This document shows, piece by piece, positions 55,887 through 63,192 of a stretch of 64,000 nucleotides of DNA (position 1 is its first letter; each line of letters begins with the position of its first letter). The position numbers were made by a program, and so were the translations under genes. The notes beneath the pieces were generated by a model that saw only the letters and a list, made by a program, of their open reading frames with translations, did no database searches and had not been told where the DNA came from. This DNA comes from WHSW01 sp963749365 (lineage in GTDB: Bacteria; Actinomycetota; Thermoleophilia; Solirubrobacterales; 70-9), in the NCBI GenBank assembly GCA_963749365.1, contig CAVVME010000003.1, forward strand, positions 744,001 to 808,000, read 5' to 3'.

Positions 55887-57022
55887 TCGCGGCTCCACAG
55901 CGTCCGCACCCCCACCCCCGCGGCCGCCCGAGCCACCTGGGCGAGCTCGGTCACCCGGCGCTCGCCCTCGGGCTCGCGGACCATATGGACGACGAGGTCG
56001 ACACCGCGTGCGAGTTGCTCGCGCACCGCTTCGTGCGGCAGCCCGACCCCTGCCATCAGCGCCAGGGTCTCGATCCGCCGCAGGGCGTCCTCGGGCGAGT
56101 TTGCGTGCACGGTCGAGAGCGCCCCCTCGTGGCCGGTGTTGAGCGCGGTCAGCAGGTCGAGCGCCTCAGCGCCTCGAACCTCGCCGATCACGATCCGGTC
56201 CGGGCGCATGCGCAGCGCGTTGCGCAGCAGGTCGCGAATCGTCACCTCACCCCGCCCCTCGACCGATGCAGGCCGGCTCTCGAGCCGGACCACATGCGGC
56301 TGGCGTAACCGCAGCTCGGCGGCGTCCTCGATCGTCACCACCCGCTCGCTCGGCAAGATCCAGGCCGAGAGCGCGTTGAGCAGGGTCGTCTTCCCCGAGC
56401 CGGTCCCTCCGCAGACGAGGATGCTGCGCCGCGACCGCACGGCGTCGGCGAGCAGCTCCCGCAGCTCGGCGGTCAGGGTGTCGCCGGCGACGAGCTCGTC
56501 GGGGCCCGGGCGGGCCGCCGCGAACCGCCGCACCGAGAGCGCCGGCCCGTCGACGGCGAGCGGTGGGATCACCACGTTGACCCGTGATCCGTCGGCGAGC
56601 CGGGCGTCGACCATCGGACTCAGCTCGTCGACGCGGCGACCGACCGGGGCCAAGATCCGTTCGATCGTGTCGCGCAACGCCTGCTCGGACTCGAATCGCA
56701 CCTCGCTCGTCTCGATCCGGCCGCGGCGCTCGACGTAGACGGTCTCCGGTCCGTTGACCATCACCTCCTCGACCTCGGGGTCGGCGAGCAGGTCCTCGAG
56801 CGGCCCGAGGCCGACCGTCTCACGCAGGATCAGGTCGGCGATCTGCTCGCGGCGGGCCGGCGAGAGCACCGCGGCCGCCTCGTCGACCAGCTCGTGGACC
56901 GTGGTCTCGAGGTCGGTTCCCGAGCCGGCGTCGGCGCGGCGGCGCTCGACCAGCCGCAGGCGGAGCTCGGCGGCGAAGACACGGGCATGGTCATCGGCGG
57001 TGGCGATACCCCGATGAGGCGT
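55883..57022 (-). CDS. cpaF: Tad/Flp pilus assembly ATPase CpaF (5' end unresolved)
   Basis: Secretion-type hexameric ATPase that powers pilus assembly. TTVHELVDEAAAVLSPARRE begins the conserved part; EEVMVNGPETVYVERRGRI, Walker A VCGGTGSGKTTLLNALSAWI, the Asp box VTIEDAAELRLRQPHVVRLE, Walker B RMRPDRIVIGEVRGAEALDL and the His box TGHEGALSTVHANSPEDAL are intact. No ATG, GTG or TTG is in frame between codon 57346 (inside the divergent ZIP gene) and the conserved region. GGGAGGGGAGAG at 57035-57046 is a strong ribosome binding site; ACG at 57022 lies about ten bases after it and is used here as a tentative start. Confidence 0.82.
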   Translation of the reverse strand, partial: TPHRGIATADDHARVFAAELRLRLVERRRADAGSGTDLETTVHELVDEAAAVLSPARREQIADLILRETVGLGPLEDLLADPEVEEVMVNGPETVYVERRGRIETSEVRFESEQALRDTIERILAPVGRRVDELSPMVDARLADGSRVNVVIPPLAVDGPALSVRRFAAARPGPDELVAGDTLTAELRELLADAVRSRRSILVCGGTGSGKTTLLNALSAWILPSERVVTIEDAAELRLRQPHVVRLESRPASVEGRGEVTIRDLLRNALRMRPDRIVIGEVRGAEALDLLTALNTGHEGALSTVHANSPEDALRRIETLALMAGVGLPHEAVREQLARGVDLVVHMVREPEGERRVTELAQVARAAAGVGVRTLWSRE

Positions 57023-57056
57023 TGGCGGCCGCGATCTCTCCCCTCCCGCGGGGTGC

Positions 57057-57131
57057 TCAGGCGCCGGCTTGCGAGCGGGTGGCTGCCGCGTCGCGGACGA
57101 TCTGGTGATCGTCGGCGAGCACGACCGAGAT
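57057..57131 (-). pseudogene. Remnant of a NarL/LuxR-type response regulator N-terminus
   Basis: Read on the minus strand these 24 codons plus TGA give ISVVLADDHQIVRDAAATRS then QAGA. The first 14 residues match the beta-1 strand and acidic pair of LuxR-family receiver domains (VVLADDHQIVRDGL-type) closely. The receiver stops there, so the rest is lost. It lies directly upstream of cpaF, where Tad loci often carry regulators or CpaE. Chance match is possible because the segment is short. Confidence 0.5.
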
Positions 57132-57162
57132 CGCCGGCCGGCGGGTGCGATAGGAAGGCCTG

Positions 57163-57891
57163 ATGCTCGAGCTGGTTCTGGCTGCGACCGCGACCGCGTT
57201 CGCCACCGGCCTCGGCGCGGTGCCGGTCGCGATCCTCGGCGACCGCGCCGAGGCGCTCCGTCCGGCCCTGCTCGGGCTCGCCGGCGGGGTGATGGCCGTC
57301 GCCTCGGTTGCCGGGCTGCTGCTTCCGGCGCTCGACGACGGCTCATCGGCCGAGGTCGCGGTCGGACTCGCGCTCGGGCTCGCATTCCTGCTCGCCGCAC
57401 GGCTCTGGCTCACCCATCACGAGCGCGACCACCCGTTGCGCTCGCGCTCGCTGCGCACCTCGCTGCTCGTGTTCACGGTGCTGCTCGTCCACAGCCTGCC
57501 CGAGGGGTTCGCGATCGGCACCGCCTACGCCTCCGAGACCGCGGGGCTGGGCCTGTTCGTGGTGATCGCGATCGCGATCCAGAACATCCCCGAGGGGACC
57601 AGCGTCGCGATCCCGCTCGAGGCGGCGGGTTTCAGCGGCTGGCGGCAGTTCTGGGCCGCGGTCGCAACCAGCGCCCCGCAGCCGGTCGGCGCGGTGATCG
57701 CCTACCTGCTGGTCGAGCAGGTTTCCGCACTGCTCGCGGTCTCGTTCGGATTCGCGGCCGGCGCGATGCTCGCCCTGGTCGCGGTCGAGCTGGCGCCGCA
57801 GGCGTGGCGCGCCGACCGCCTCAGGGCCCTGGTCGGCGCCTCGATCGGAGCCGCGGCGATGCTCGCGCTCAGCCTCGCGCTCGGGGTCTAG
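57163..57891 (+). CDS. ZIP-family metal transporter
   Basis: 242-residue divalent metal importer with about eight helices. The metal-binding helices are LVHSLPEGFAIGTAYASE and IAIQNIPEGTSVAIPLEAAG, the two signature HxxxE/N-type motifs (here HSLPEG and NIPEG); a third histidine-containing stretch, WLTHHERDHPLR, forms the cytoplasmic loop. Zinc is the usual substrate of this ZupT-like group, but iron or manganese are possible. ATG has an AGGAAGG ribosome binding site. It overlaps antisense with possible upstream extension of cpaF. Confidence 0.88.
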   Translation: MLELVLAATATAFATGLGAVPVAILGDRAEALRPALLGLAGGVMAVASVAGLLLPALDDGSSAEVAVGLALGLAFLLAARLWLTHHERDHPLRSRSLRTSLLVFTVLLVHSLPEGFAIGTAYASETAGLGLFVVIAIAIQNIPEGTSVAIPLEAAGFSGWRQFWAAVATSAPQPVGAVIAYLLVEQVSALLAVSFGFAAGAMLALVAVELAPQAWRADRLRALVGASIGAAAMLALSLALGV

Positions 57892-57971
57892 CGAAGACGC
57901 TCAGCGGCTCCGTACCCGCTACGGGCGTTCCTCCGGTGGCCACGGCGGAAGAGCGCCAGGCCCCTAACGCC

Positions 57972-57977
57972 TAGGAT
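57972..57977 (+). promoter_or_regulatory. Candidate -10 hexamer of the FAD oxidoreductase gene
   Basis: TAGGAT lies six bases before the GTG at 57984. Confidence 0.45.
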
Positions 57978-57983
57978 CGTACC

Positions 57984-59225
57984 GTGGCAGAGCGAACCGG
58001 ACCCCGGCCCAGCACCGTGATCCTCGGCGGCGGGATCGCCGGACTGGAGGCCCTGCTGGCACTCCACGATTTGGCGGGTGAGCTGACCGCGATCACCCTC
58101 GTCTCGCCCGCTCCCGAGTTCCTCTACAAGCCGACCACCGTCGAGGAACCGTTCACCGACCAGCCGGCCGCCAGCCGCGAGCTGGCCCCGGTCGTCGCCG
58201 AGCTCGGGGCGAGCTTCGTCCCGGGCGCCGTGCGCCGGGTGGACACCGAGAGCGCCGCGGTCGAGCTCCTCGACGGCGAGCGGCTTGCATACGACCGACT
58301 GGTCGTCTGCGTCGGCGGCGACGCTCAGGACGCCTACCGCGACGCGGTCAGCTTCCGGGTCAGCGGCCCACCGCTGGCGATCGACGGGCTGATCGACGCG
58401 GCGCTCGCCGACCCTTCTCGCCGGCTCGCCTTCGTCGTCCCGCCGGGCGTGAGCTGGCCGCTGCCGATCTACGAGCTGGCGCTGATGACCCGCAGGCGCG
58501 CCGACGAGAGCGGCCGACGCGAGCTCGCGATCGGCGTCTACTCGCCCGAGTCGACGCCGCTGACGCTGTTCGGCAGCGTCGCCAGCACCGCGGTCGCCGA
58601 GCTGCTCGCGGCGCGCCGGATCGAGTTCCGCGACGCGCTCGTGCACGAGGGCGAAGCCGGCGAGCTGGTCATCAGCCCCGGCGGGGCGGTGCTCGAGGCG
58701 GGCGCGGTCGTCGCCCTACCGCTGATCGGCGGCCCCTGGATCGAGGGCCTGCCGCGCGACGAGCGGGGCTTCATCCCGATCGATGACCACGCCAGGGTCG
58801 TCGGGCTCGAGCACGTCTGGGCGGCGGGCGACGGGACCACCTTCCCAGTCAAACAGGGCGGGATCGGCACCCAGCAGGCCGACGCCGCAGCCGAGCAGAT
58901 CGCCGCCTCGGTCGGCGCCGAGATCGAGCCGCGGCCCTTTCAACCGGTGCTCCGGGGTCAGCTCGTCACCGCCGGTGAATCCCTGCACCTGCGCCACGAA
59001 CTCGCGGGCGGGCACGGCGAGGGCGAGGCCTCGCTCGATTACCTCTGGTGGCCACCGCACAAGGTCAGCGGCCGCTATCTCGCCCCCTGGCTCGCGGGCG
59101 AGGCGCCCCGCGGCGATCCCGAGCCGCCCTCGAGCCCGCTCGAGGTCGAGATCCCGCTGTCGCACGAGTGGCACTCCCAGCCGATGGCGATCGATCCCGA
59201 CGGCTCCCCGGGCCCGGTCGATTGA
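57984..59225 (+). CDS. FAD-dependent pyridine nucleotide-disulphide oxidoreductase family protein (NDH-2/SQR-like)
   Basis: 413 residues. N-terminal FAD loop STVILGGGIAGLEALLALHD, second nucleotide region and C-terminal FAD contact VWAAGDGTTFPVKQGGIGTQ, with IEGLPRDERGFIPIDDHARV before it, resembling type II NADH dehydrogenase and sulfide:quinone reductase. The C-terminal ~90 residues (LDYLWWPPHKVSGRYLAPWL) look like the membrane-binding end of NDH-2-like proteins. The redox cysteines needed for sulfide oxidation are not evident, so NADH or a related donor seems likelier; uncertain. Confidence 0.75.
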   Translation: MAERTGPRPSTVILGGGIAGLEALLALHDLAGELTAITLVSPAPEFLYKPTTVEEPFTDQPAASRELAPVVAELGASFVPGAVRRVDTESAAVELLDGERLAYDRLVVCVGGDAQDAYRDAVSFRVSGPPLAIDGLIDAALADPSRRLAFVVPPGVSWPLPIYELALMTRRRADESGRRELAIGVYSPESTPLTLFGSVASTAVAELLAARRIEFRDALVHEGEAGELVISPGGAVLEAGAVVALPLIGGPWIEGLPRDERGFIPIDDHARVVGLEHVWAAGDGTTFPVKQGGIGTQQADAAAEQIAASVGAEIEPRPFQPVLRGQLVTAGESLHLRHELAGGHGEGEASLDYLWWPPHKVSGRYLAPWLAGEAPRGDPEPPSSPLEVEIPLSHEWHSQPMAIDPDGSPGPVD

Positions 59226-59245
59226 CCAAGGCGGCCAAGAAGCTC

Positions 59246-59322
59246 GAGCGGTGGATTGCCGCTCAGCGGTGGATCCACCCCGGATATGCGGGTCGATCCC
59301 CCGATCGCCGGAGATCCCCCGA
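59246..59322. repeat. Cluster of small inverted and direct repeats in a convergent gap
   Basis: The 128-base gap between the convergent oxidoreductase and VKOR genes has GAGCGG-7-CCGCTC (59246-59264), the palindrome GGTGGATCCACC (59268-59279) and two copies of GATCCCCCGA 18 bases apart (59295-59304, 59313-59322). No T-run. Termination or a binding site is possible; nothing else is seen here. Confidence 0.4.
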
Positions 59323-59353
59323 CCATCGCTCCCGCACGCGAGGGGTATCCCGG

Positions 59354-59782
59354 TTACGGCTCGACCGGCTCGACGGCGACGAGCGCGACGGTTAGTGCGG
59401 CGAGCGCGGTCGCGATCACCGCGTTCGCCAGACACCACTGGCAGATCGCCTCGATCACGAACAGCTCGACGTAGGTCAAATAGAGGCTGAAGCCGAATCC
59501 GGCCAACGCCAGGCCGGCGGCGACCGGGTGCAGGCGGCGACCGGCGGGTAGCAGGCAGGCGGCGATCACCAGGTAGTTGGCGAGACCGACCGCGGCCACC
59601 GGCACCCCGAGGAGCTCGGACTGATCGGAGCTCTGCACCCGCTCGCAGCCGTCACTGCCACCGACGCACAACGGCTCCAGCTCCGCGTAGTGGACGTAGG
59701 TCAGATAGCCGGCGACGCCGGCTCCGAGCAGCGTCGCCAGGATCGTCGCCGCGCGAAGCCGGGCAGCGCCCGTCGAGCTCAC
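59354..59782 (-). CDS. Vitamin K epoxide reductase (VKOR) homologue
   Basis: Quinone-linked membrane oxidase that recycles the periplasmic disulfide oxidase in actinobacteria. 142 residues, four helices (ILATLLGAGVAGYLTYVHYA and LVIAACLLPAGRR among them). The loop cysteines C39 and C46 (LCVGGSDGCERVQ) and the active-site pair C114-C117 (CQWC) are all present. Its start overlaps the stop of the DsbA-like gene by four bases, so the pair forms one functional unit. Confidence 0.93.
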   Translation of the reverse strand: MSSTGAARLRAATILATLLGAGVAGYLTYVHYAELEPLCVGGSDGCERVQSSDQSELLGVPVAAVGLANYLVIAACLLPAGRRLHPVAAGLALAGFGFSLYLTYVELFVIEAICQWCLANAVIATALAALTVALVAVEPVEP

Positions 59783-60495
59783 TGACCGTTGCCGAGCACG
59801 GCCTCGAGCGCCGCCGTGAACTCCTCCGAGTCGAGGCTCGCGACCTCGAGCAGGCGCGGCTGACCCCCCTTCGGAGTAAGCACGAACGACGGTGTCGACT
59901 CGACCCCGAGCTCGTCGGCGAGCTTGCGCGCCGCCGCCAGCGCCGAGTCGACGTCTGGCGAATCACGGTCGGCGAGCGCCGTTTCAACGTCGAGGTCCGG
60001 GAGCGCCGACCCGATCTCGGTCAGGAACCCCTCGTCGACGTAGCCCGAGTTCTCGGTTCCCTGGTTGGCGTAGAAGACGCCGACGAACTGCCAGAGCTGA
60101 TCCTGGAGCCCCGCCGCCTCCGCCATCCTCGCCGCCTCCTCGGAGTCGGGGCCGATGAAGGTGAGCGCCTGGAAGTCGAGCGCCAGCTCGCCCGGGCGGA
60201 CGAAGTCGTCGACCACCGCGGGCAGGGCTTCGGTCGCGAACTCGGCGCAGAACGGGCACTGGAGGTCGGCGAACTCGGTCAGGGTCGCCGGCGCCTCGGG
60301 ATCGCCGAGGACCGTGCCCGACTGGGGAATGCCCTCGAACAGGGCGGTCGCCTCGGCGGCGCTCGTCTCGATTCCCCCCTCGCCGCCGGAGCCTTCGTCG
60401 GTGCCGCTCACGTTGAGGACGATCAGGACCACGATCACGACCGCCGCGAACGCGGCGATCGCCAGGATCTGGGTCCGCCTCGGGCTCCCCGCCAT
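59779..60495 (-). CDS. DsbA-like thiol-disulfide oxidase, membrane-anchored
   Basis: 238 residues with an N-terminal membrane anchor (ILAIAAFAAVVIVVLIVLNV), a short glycine-rich linker and a thioredoxin/DsbA-fold domain. The active site is C80-P-F-C83 in FADLQCPFCAEFATEAL; the cis-proline loop is GVESTPSFVLTPKG. It introduces disulfides in exported proteins and is reoxidised by the VKOR partner. ATG 60495 was preferred; CAGACT is seven bases upstream and GAGG lies closer. The 188 bases upstream to the CpaB gene contain nothing I recognise. Confidence 0.92.
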   Translation of the reverse strand: MAGSPRRTQILAIAAFAAVVIVVLIVLNVSGTDEGSGGEGGIETSAAEATALFEGIPQSGTVLGDPEAPATLTEFADLQCPFCAEFATEALPAVVDDFVRPGELALDFQALTFIGPDSEEAARMAEAAGLQDQLWQFVGVFYANQGTENSGYVDEGFLTEIGSALPDLDVETALADRDSPDVDSALAAARKLADELGVESTPSFVLTPKGGQPRLLEVASLDSEEFTAALEAVLGNGQ

Positions 60496-60502
60496 CGTCC
60501 TC

Positions 60503-60508
60503 AGTCTG
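60503..60508 (-). promoter_or_regulatory. Candidate -10 hexamer of the DsbA-like gene
   Basis: CAGACT lies seven bases before the ATG. GAGG within that spacing could also act as a ribosome binding site, so leaderless status is uncertain. Confidence 0.3.
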
Positions 60509-60683
60509 ACATTCGCGCAACTGGCCCCGTTGTCGACGAGGCGGCGCTCGCCGAGCTCGGCGACTCGGCTCACCCAGGCCGAGGGCGAGCTCGGCGCGCC
60601 CGCGGGTTGAGCGCCGCGAACCCCGCCGAGAGGACGATTTCGTCGGCAGGAACGTCGAAAGTGTCCGTTCGGCCGTGGCGAGA

Positions 60684-61355
60684 CTAACGGCCGATCAGGC
60701 GCACGGAGCGGGCGAAGCTCTCGGCCTGGATCAGGCGCAGCGCCTGGCGGCGGGTCAGCGCCAGGGTCGCGATCCACGCCTCCGACGCGGGGTCGGTGAG
60801 CAGGTCGTCCGAGCCGGCCTCGCCGCCGGCCGGTCGTAGGTCGACCAGGCCGACCGAGCGCACCGCGACATAGGTGCGACCCGCGCCGCCGCCGGGACCG
60901 GGCTCGCTGGTGACGATCACGTCGACGCGGCGACCGCTCGAGTGCTCAGCCAAGGCCGCGGCGCCCTCGACCACGATCTCGACCGGGCGGCGCCCCGGCT
61001 GCAGGCGCGGAGTCGGCTCGCGCTCGGCCCGCGGCGTCGCGAGCTGGGAGCCGACCAGGTAGCCGCCGGCCGGGATCGCGGCCGCCGGCGACCGGCCGAC
61101 GGCCTGGGCGGGGTCGGAGAGCGCGTCCGGGGGCAGAAAGCGCTCGGGAACCCGACGCAGCTCGAGCGCCCGGCGGACGATGCGCGGCCTCAGTGGCCGG
61201 CCCGGCGGCAGGGGGCGCTTGGCGACCACGACCGGACGCAGCTCGCCGAGCTGGGCGCTTAGCCCGCCCGCCGGTCCGCCTGCCGCGCTCGCCGCGAGCC
61301 CGCCGCAGATCGCTGCGGCGGCGGCGAATGACACTGCCCGGGCGCGGTGGCTCAC
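60684..61355 (-). CDS. Flp pilus assembly protein CpaB/RcpC-like (SAF domain)
   Basis: 223 residues. A signal anchor (AVSFAAAAAICGGLAASAAG) is followed by an SAF-type domain (VVVAKRPLPPGRPLRPRIVR, VPERFLPPDALSDPAQAVGR, AAAIPAGGYLVGSQL) and a second domain GRRVDVIVTSEPG, as in CpaB proteins that organise Tad pilus export. It stands about 4 kb from the other Tad genes but is near a regulatory pair, so it may belong to the same system. SAF domains also occur in other exported proteins. Confidence 0.72.
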   Translation of the reverse strand: MSHRARAVSFAAAAAICGGLAASAAGGPAGGLSAQLGELRPVVVAKRPLPPGRPLRPRIVRRALELRRVPERFLPPDALSDPAQAVGRSPAAAIPAGGYLVGSQLATPRAEREPTPRLQPGRRPVEIVVEGAAALAEHSSGRRVDVIVTSEPGPGGGAGRTYVAVRSVGLVDLRPAGGEAGSDDLLTDPASEAWIATLALTRRQALRLIQAESFARSVRLIGR

Positions 61356-61359
61356 CTGC

Positions 61360-62079
61360 TCATCGCTCGGCGAGCGGCAGCTCGATCACCGCGCAGGCCC
61401 CGTTCCCGTGACGGCAGGCGGCGAAGCGGCCCCCGTGCGCGGCGGCGAACTCGGCGACCAGGCGCAGGCCATGGCCACGCCGCGGGTCGCGCCCCCGGTG
61501 GCGAGCCGAGCCGGGCCACCGCCGTTGTCCGATCGCCGGCGGGGCCGCCGAGCCGGCCCCATCGACGACGAAGACCCGCAGGCGAGCTCCCCGGACGGCA
61601 CCCTCGACCGAGATCGGACCGCCACCATGCTCGAGCGCGTTGCCGATCAGGTTGTCGAGCGCCCGGGCGCCCGCCGCCGGGTCGCAGCGCACCCGAGAGC
61701 CCTTGGCGCGCCAGCGGAGCTCGATCGTCCGCCCGGCCCGCTGGGCGAGTGGGTGCCAGCGGGCGACGGCGTCGGCGGCGATCCGCTCGGGCTCGACGAC
61801 GCTCGGAGAGCCGGGCCGCGAGCCCCCGTTTAGCTCCGCGTCGAGCTGCTCGAGTGCCTCGAGCGCGCGCTCGAGGTGGCTCCTGGCGGACGCGCTGCCA
61901 GCCGGCATCGCCAGAGCCGCTGCCGCCAGCGGGCGCCGCAGCTCGTGCAGGGCCCGGTTGACCCGCTCGCGGCGCTTGCCGACGCGCGTTCGCCCAAGCA
62001 GGCCCACGGTCGCCGCGATCGGCGCCAGCGCCAGGGTTACAGACTCAGGGATCGTCGCCGGCATCCTCCCCGCCCCCAT
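61360..62079 (-). CDS. Sensor histidine kinase
   Basis: 239 residues. A short N-terminal hydrophobic segment (VTLALAPIAATVGLLGRTRV), a dimerisation helix with phospho-acceptor H45 in ALHELRRPLAAAALAM, and a catalytic domain with the N-box ALDNLIGNALEHGG (N143, N147), FVVDGAGSA and GHGLRLVAEFAAAHGG. There is no extracellular sensing domain. The start is ambiguous (62079 or 62064); both overlap the response regulator end by about 20-35 bases, so it is cotranslated after that regulator. Confidence 0.87.
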   Translation of the reverse strand: MGAGRMPATIPESVTLALAPIAATVGLLGRTRVGKRRERVNRALHELRRPLAAAALAMPAGSASARSHLERALEALEQLDAELNGGSRPGSPSVVEPERIAADAVARWHPLAQRAGRTIELRWRAKGSRVRCDPAAGARALDNLIGNALEHGGGPISVEGAVRGARLRVFVVDGAGSAAPPAIGQRRWPGSARHRGRDPRRGHGLRLVAEFAAAHGGRFAACRHGNGACAVIELPLAER

Positions 62080-62785
62080 CGATCAGCCGGTAGCCGACCC
62101 CCCAGCAGTTGACCACGTAGCGGCCCGACTCGGGGTCGAGCTTTCGGCGCAGCCGGCTCGCGTGCGAGTCGAGCGTCCGGGTCCGCCCTGCCGAGCGAAA
62201 ACCCCACACGTCGCGCAGCAGCTCAGCCTTGCTGAAGACCCGGGTCGGCTCCGCCGCGAGGGCGCGGAGCAGGCTGAACTCCTTGTTCGCCAACCGCACC
62301 GGCCGGCCGGCGACCGTCACCTCACGGCGAGCGGTGTCGACGAAGATCTCCCCGACCTGGAGCGGCCCGGCGCGGCGTCCGTCGCGGCGGCGCAGCACGG
62401 CGCGGATCCGGGCGACCAGCTCTTGCACCTGGAACGGCTTGACGATGTAGTCGTCGGCCCCGCAGAGGAACCCGCGCAACCGATCGGCATCGCTGCCGCG
62501 ACCGCTGAGCACGATCACCGGCAGCTCGGGGTCGTACTCGCCGGTCAGCCCCTCCGAGTCGCGGATCTGCCGCAGCACGTCGAGCCCGAAGGCGTCCGGC
62601 AGGCCGAGGTCGAGCAGCAGCAGGCCCGGTTGCTTGTAGTGGCAGAGGCGCAGCGCGTCACTCGCCGAGCCGGCGGCGAGCGGCCGGAACTGCTCGGCCT
62701 CGAGGTGTTGGCAGAGCAGCTCCAGCGTCGCCGGATCGTCCTCGCAGACGATCACGGTCGGCCGGTCCTGCTCACGCGTCAACAT
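62045..62785 (-). CDS. Two-component response regulator, OmpR family
   Basis: 246 residues. Receiver domain with acidic pocket IVCEDDPATLELL (E15-D17), phospho-acceptor D59 in LLLDLGLPD, the threonine/serine position in VIVLSGRG and lysine in YIVKPF; then an OmpR-type winged helix (LANKEFSLLRALAAEPTRVF, SKAELLRDVWGFRSAGRTRT, LDSHASRLRRKLDP). Partner kinase is encoded immediately downstream with overlap. The DUF192 gene upstream overlaps by one base. Control of the CpaB or Tad genes is inference. Confidence 0.92.
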   Translation of the reverse strand: MLTREQDRPTVIVCEDDPATLELLCQHLEAEQFRPLAAGSASDALRLCHYKQPGLLLLDLGLPDAFGLDVLRQIRDSEGLTGEYDPELPVIVLSGRGSDADRLRGFLCGADDYIVKPFQVQELVARIRAVLRRRDGRRAGPLQVGEIFVDTARREVTVAGRPVRLANKEFSLLRALAAEPTRVFSKAELLRDVWGFRSAGRTRTLDSHASRLRRKLDPESGRYVVNCWGVGYRLIDGGGEDAGDDP

Positions 62786-63120
62786 CAGCCGCCGGTTCGA
62801 GACGGGACGATCTCCGCCGGCAACTCGACCACCGCGGACGCCCGTGGTTCGCGAACGACTCGATTGGAGGGCACCCGACGCCGCACCGACAGCGGCTCCA
62901 TCGCCGCGTCGAGGAAGACGAGGTCGAGCGGAGCGCGCATCCCGAAGGTGTGGATGCTGCGGCAGCGCGGGATCAGCAGCCCCTCGCCGATCCGCTCGGC
63001 TCTCAGCAGCGCTAGACCAAGGGTGCGCGAAACGAGGGTGACCGCCACCGGCACCCGATGGGAGGCGACGTCCGCGAGGGGGAGCCGGCGGAAGCGCAGC
63101 GGGCGGGCGGTGGCGGTCAC
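62785..63120 (-). CDS. DUF192-family protein
   Basis: 111 residues. The family core is visible: SRTLGLALLRAERIGEGLLI (an R-GLM-like turn), RCRSIHTFGMRAPLDLVFLD, the FxM...PLD motif, and a closing VRRRVPSNRVV. DUF192 proteins are small beta-barrels, often exported, of unknown function; no signal peptide is visible in this one. It is the first gene of the DUF192-regulator-kinase-CpaB run. Start GTG 63120 gives the natural length. Confidence 0.85.
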   Translation of the reverse strand: MTATARPLRFRRLPLADVASHRVPVAVTLVSRTLGLALLRAERIGEGLLIPRCRSIHTFGMRAPLDLVFLDAAMEPLSVRRRVPSNRVVREPRASAVVELPAEIVPSRTGG

Positions 63121-63192
63121 GCGGCCTACAACCCCGCACCGGCGCCGGGTGCCCCCCGGCCGTCGCGCCGGGCTCGGCTACAACTAGGGACG

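Noticed and set aside
60496..60683. Possible riboswitch or small gene in the 188-base gap between the DsbA-like and CpaB genes
   Set aside because: Only a weak imperfect hairpin and no start with a ribosome binding site or recognised fold was found.
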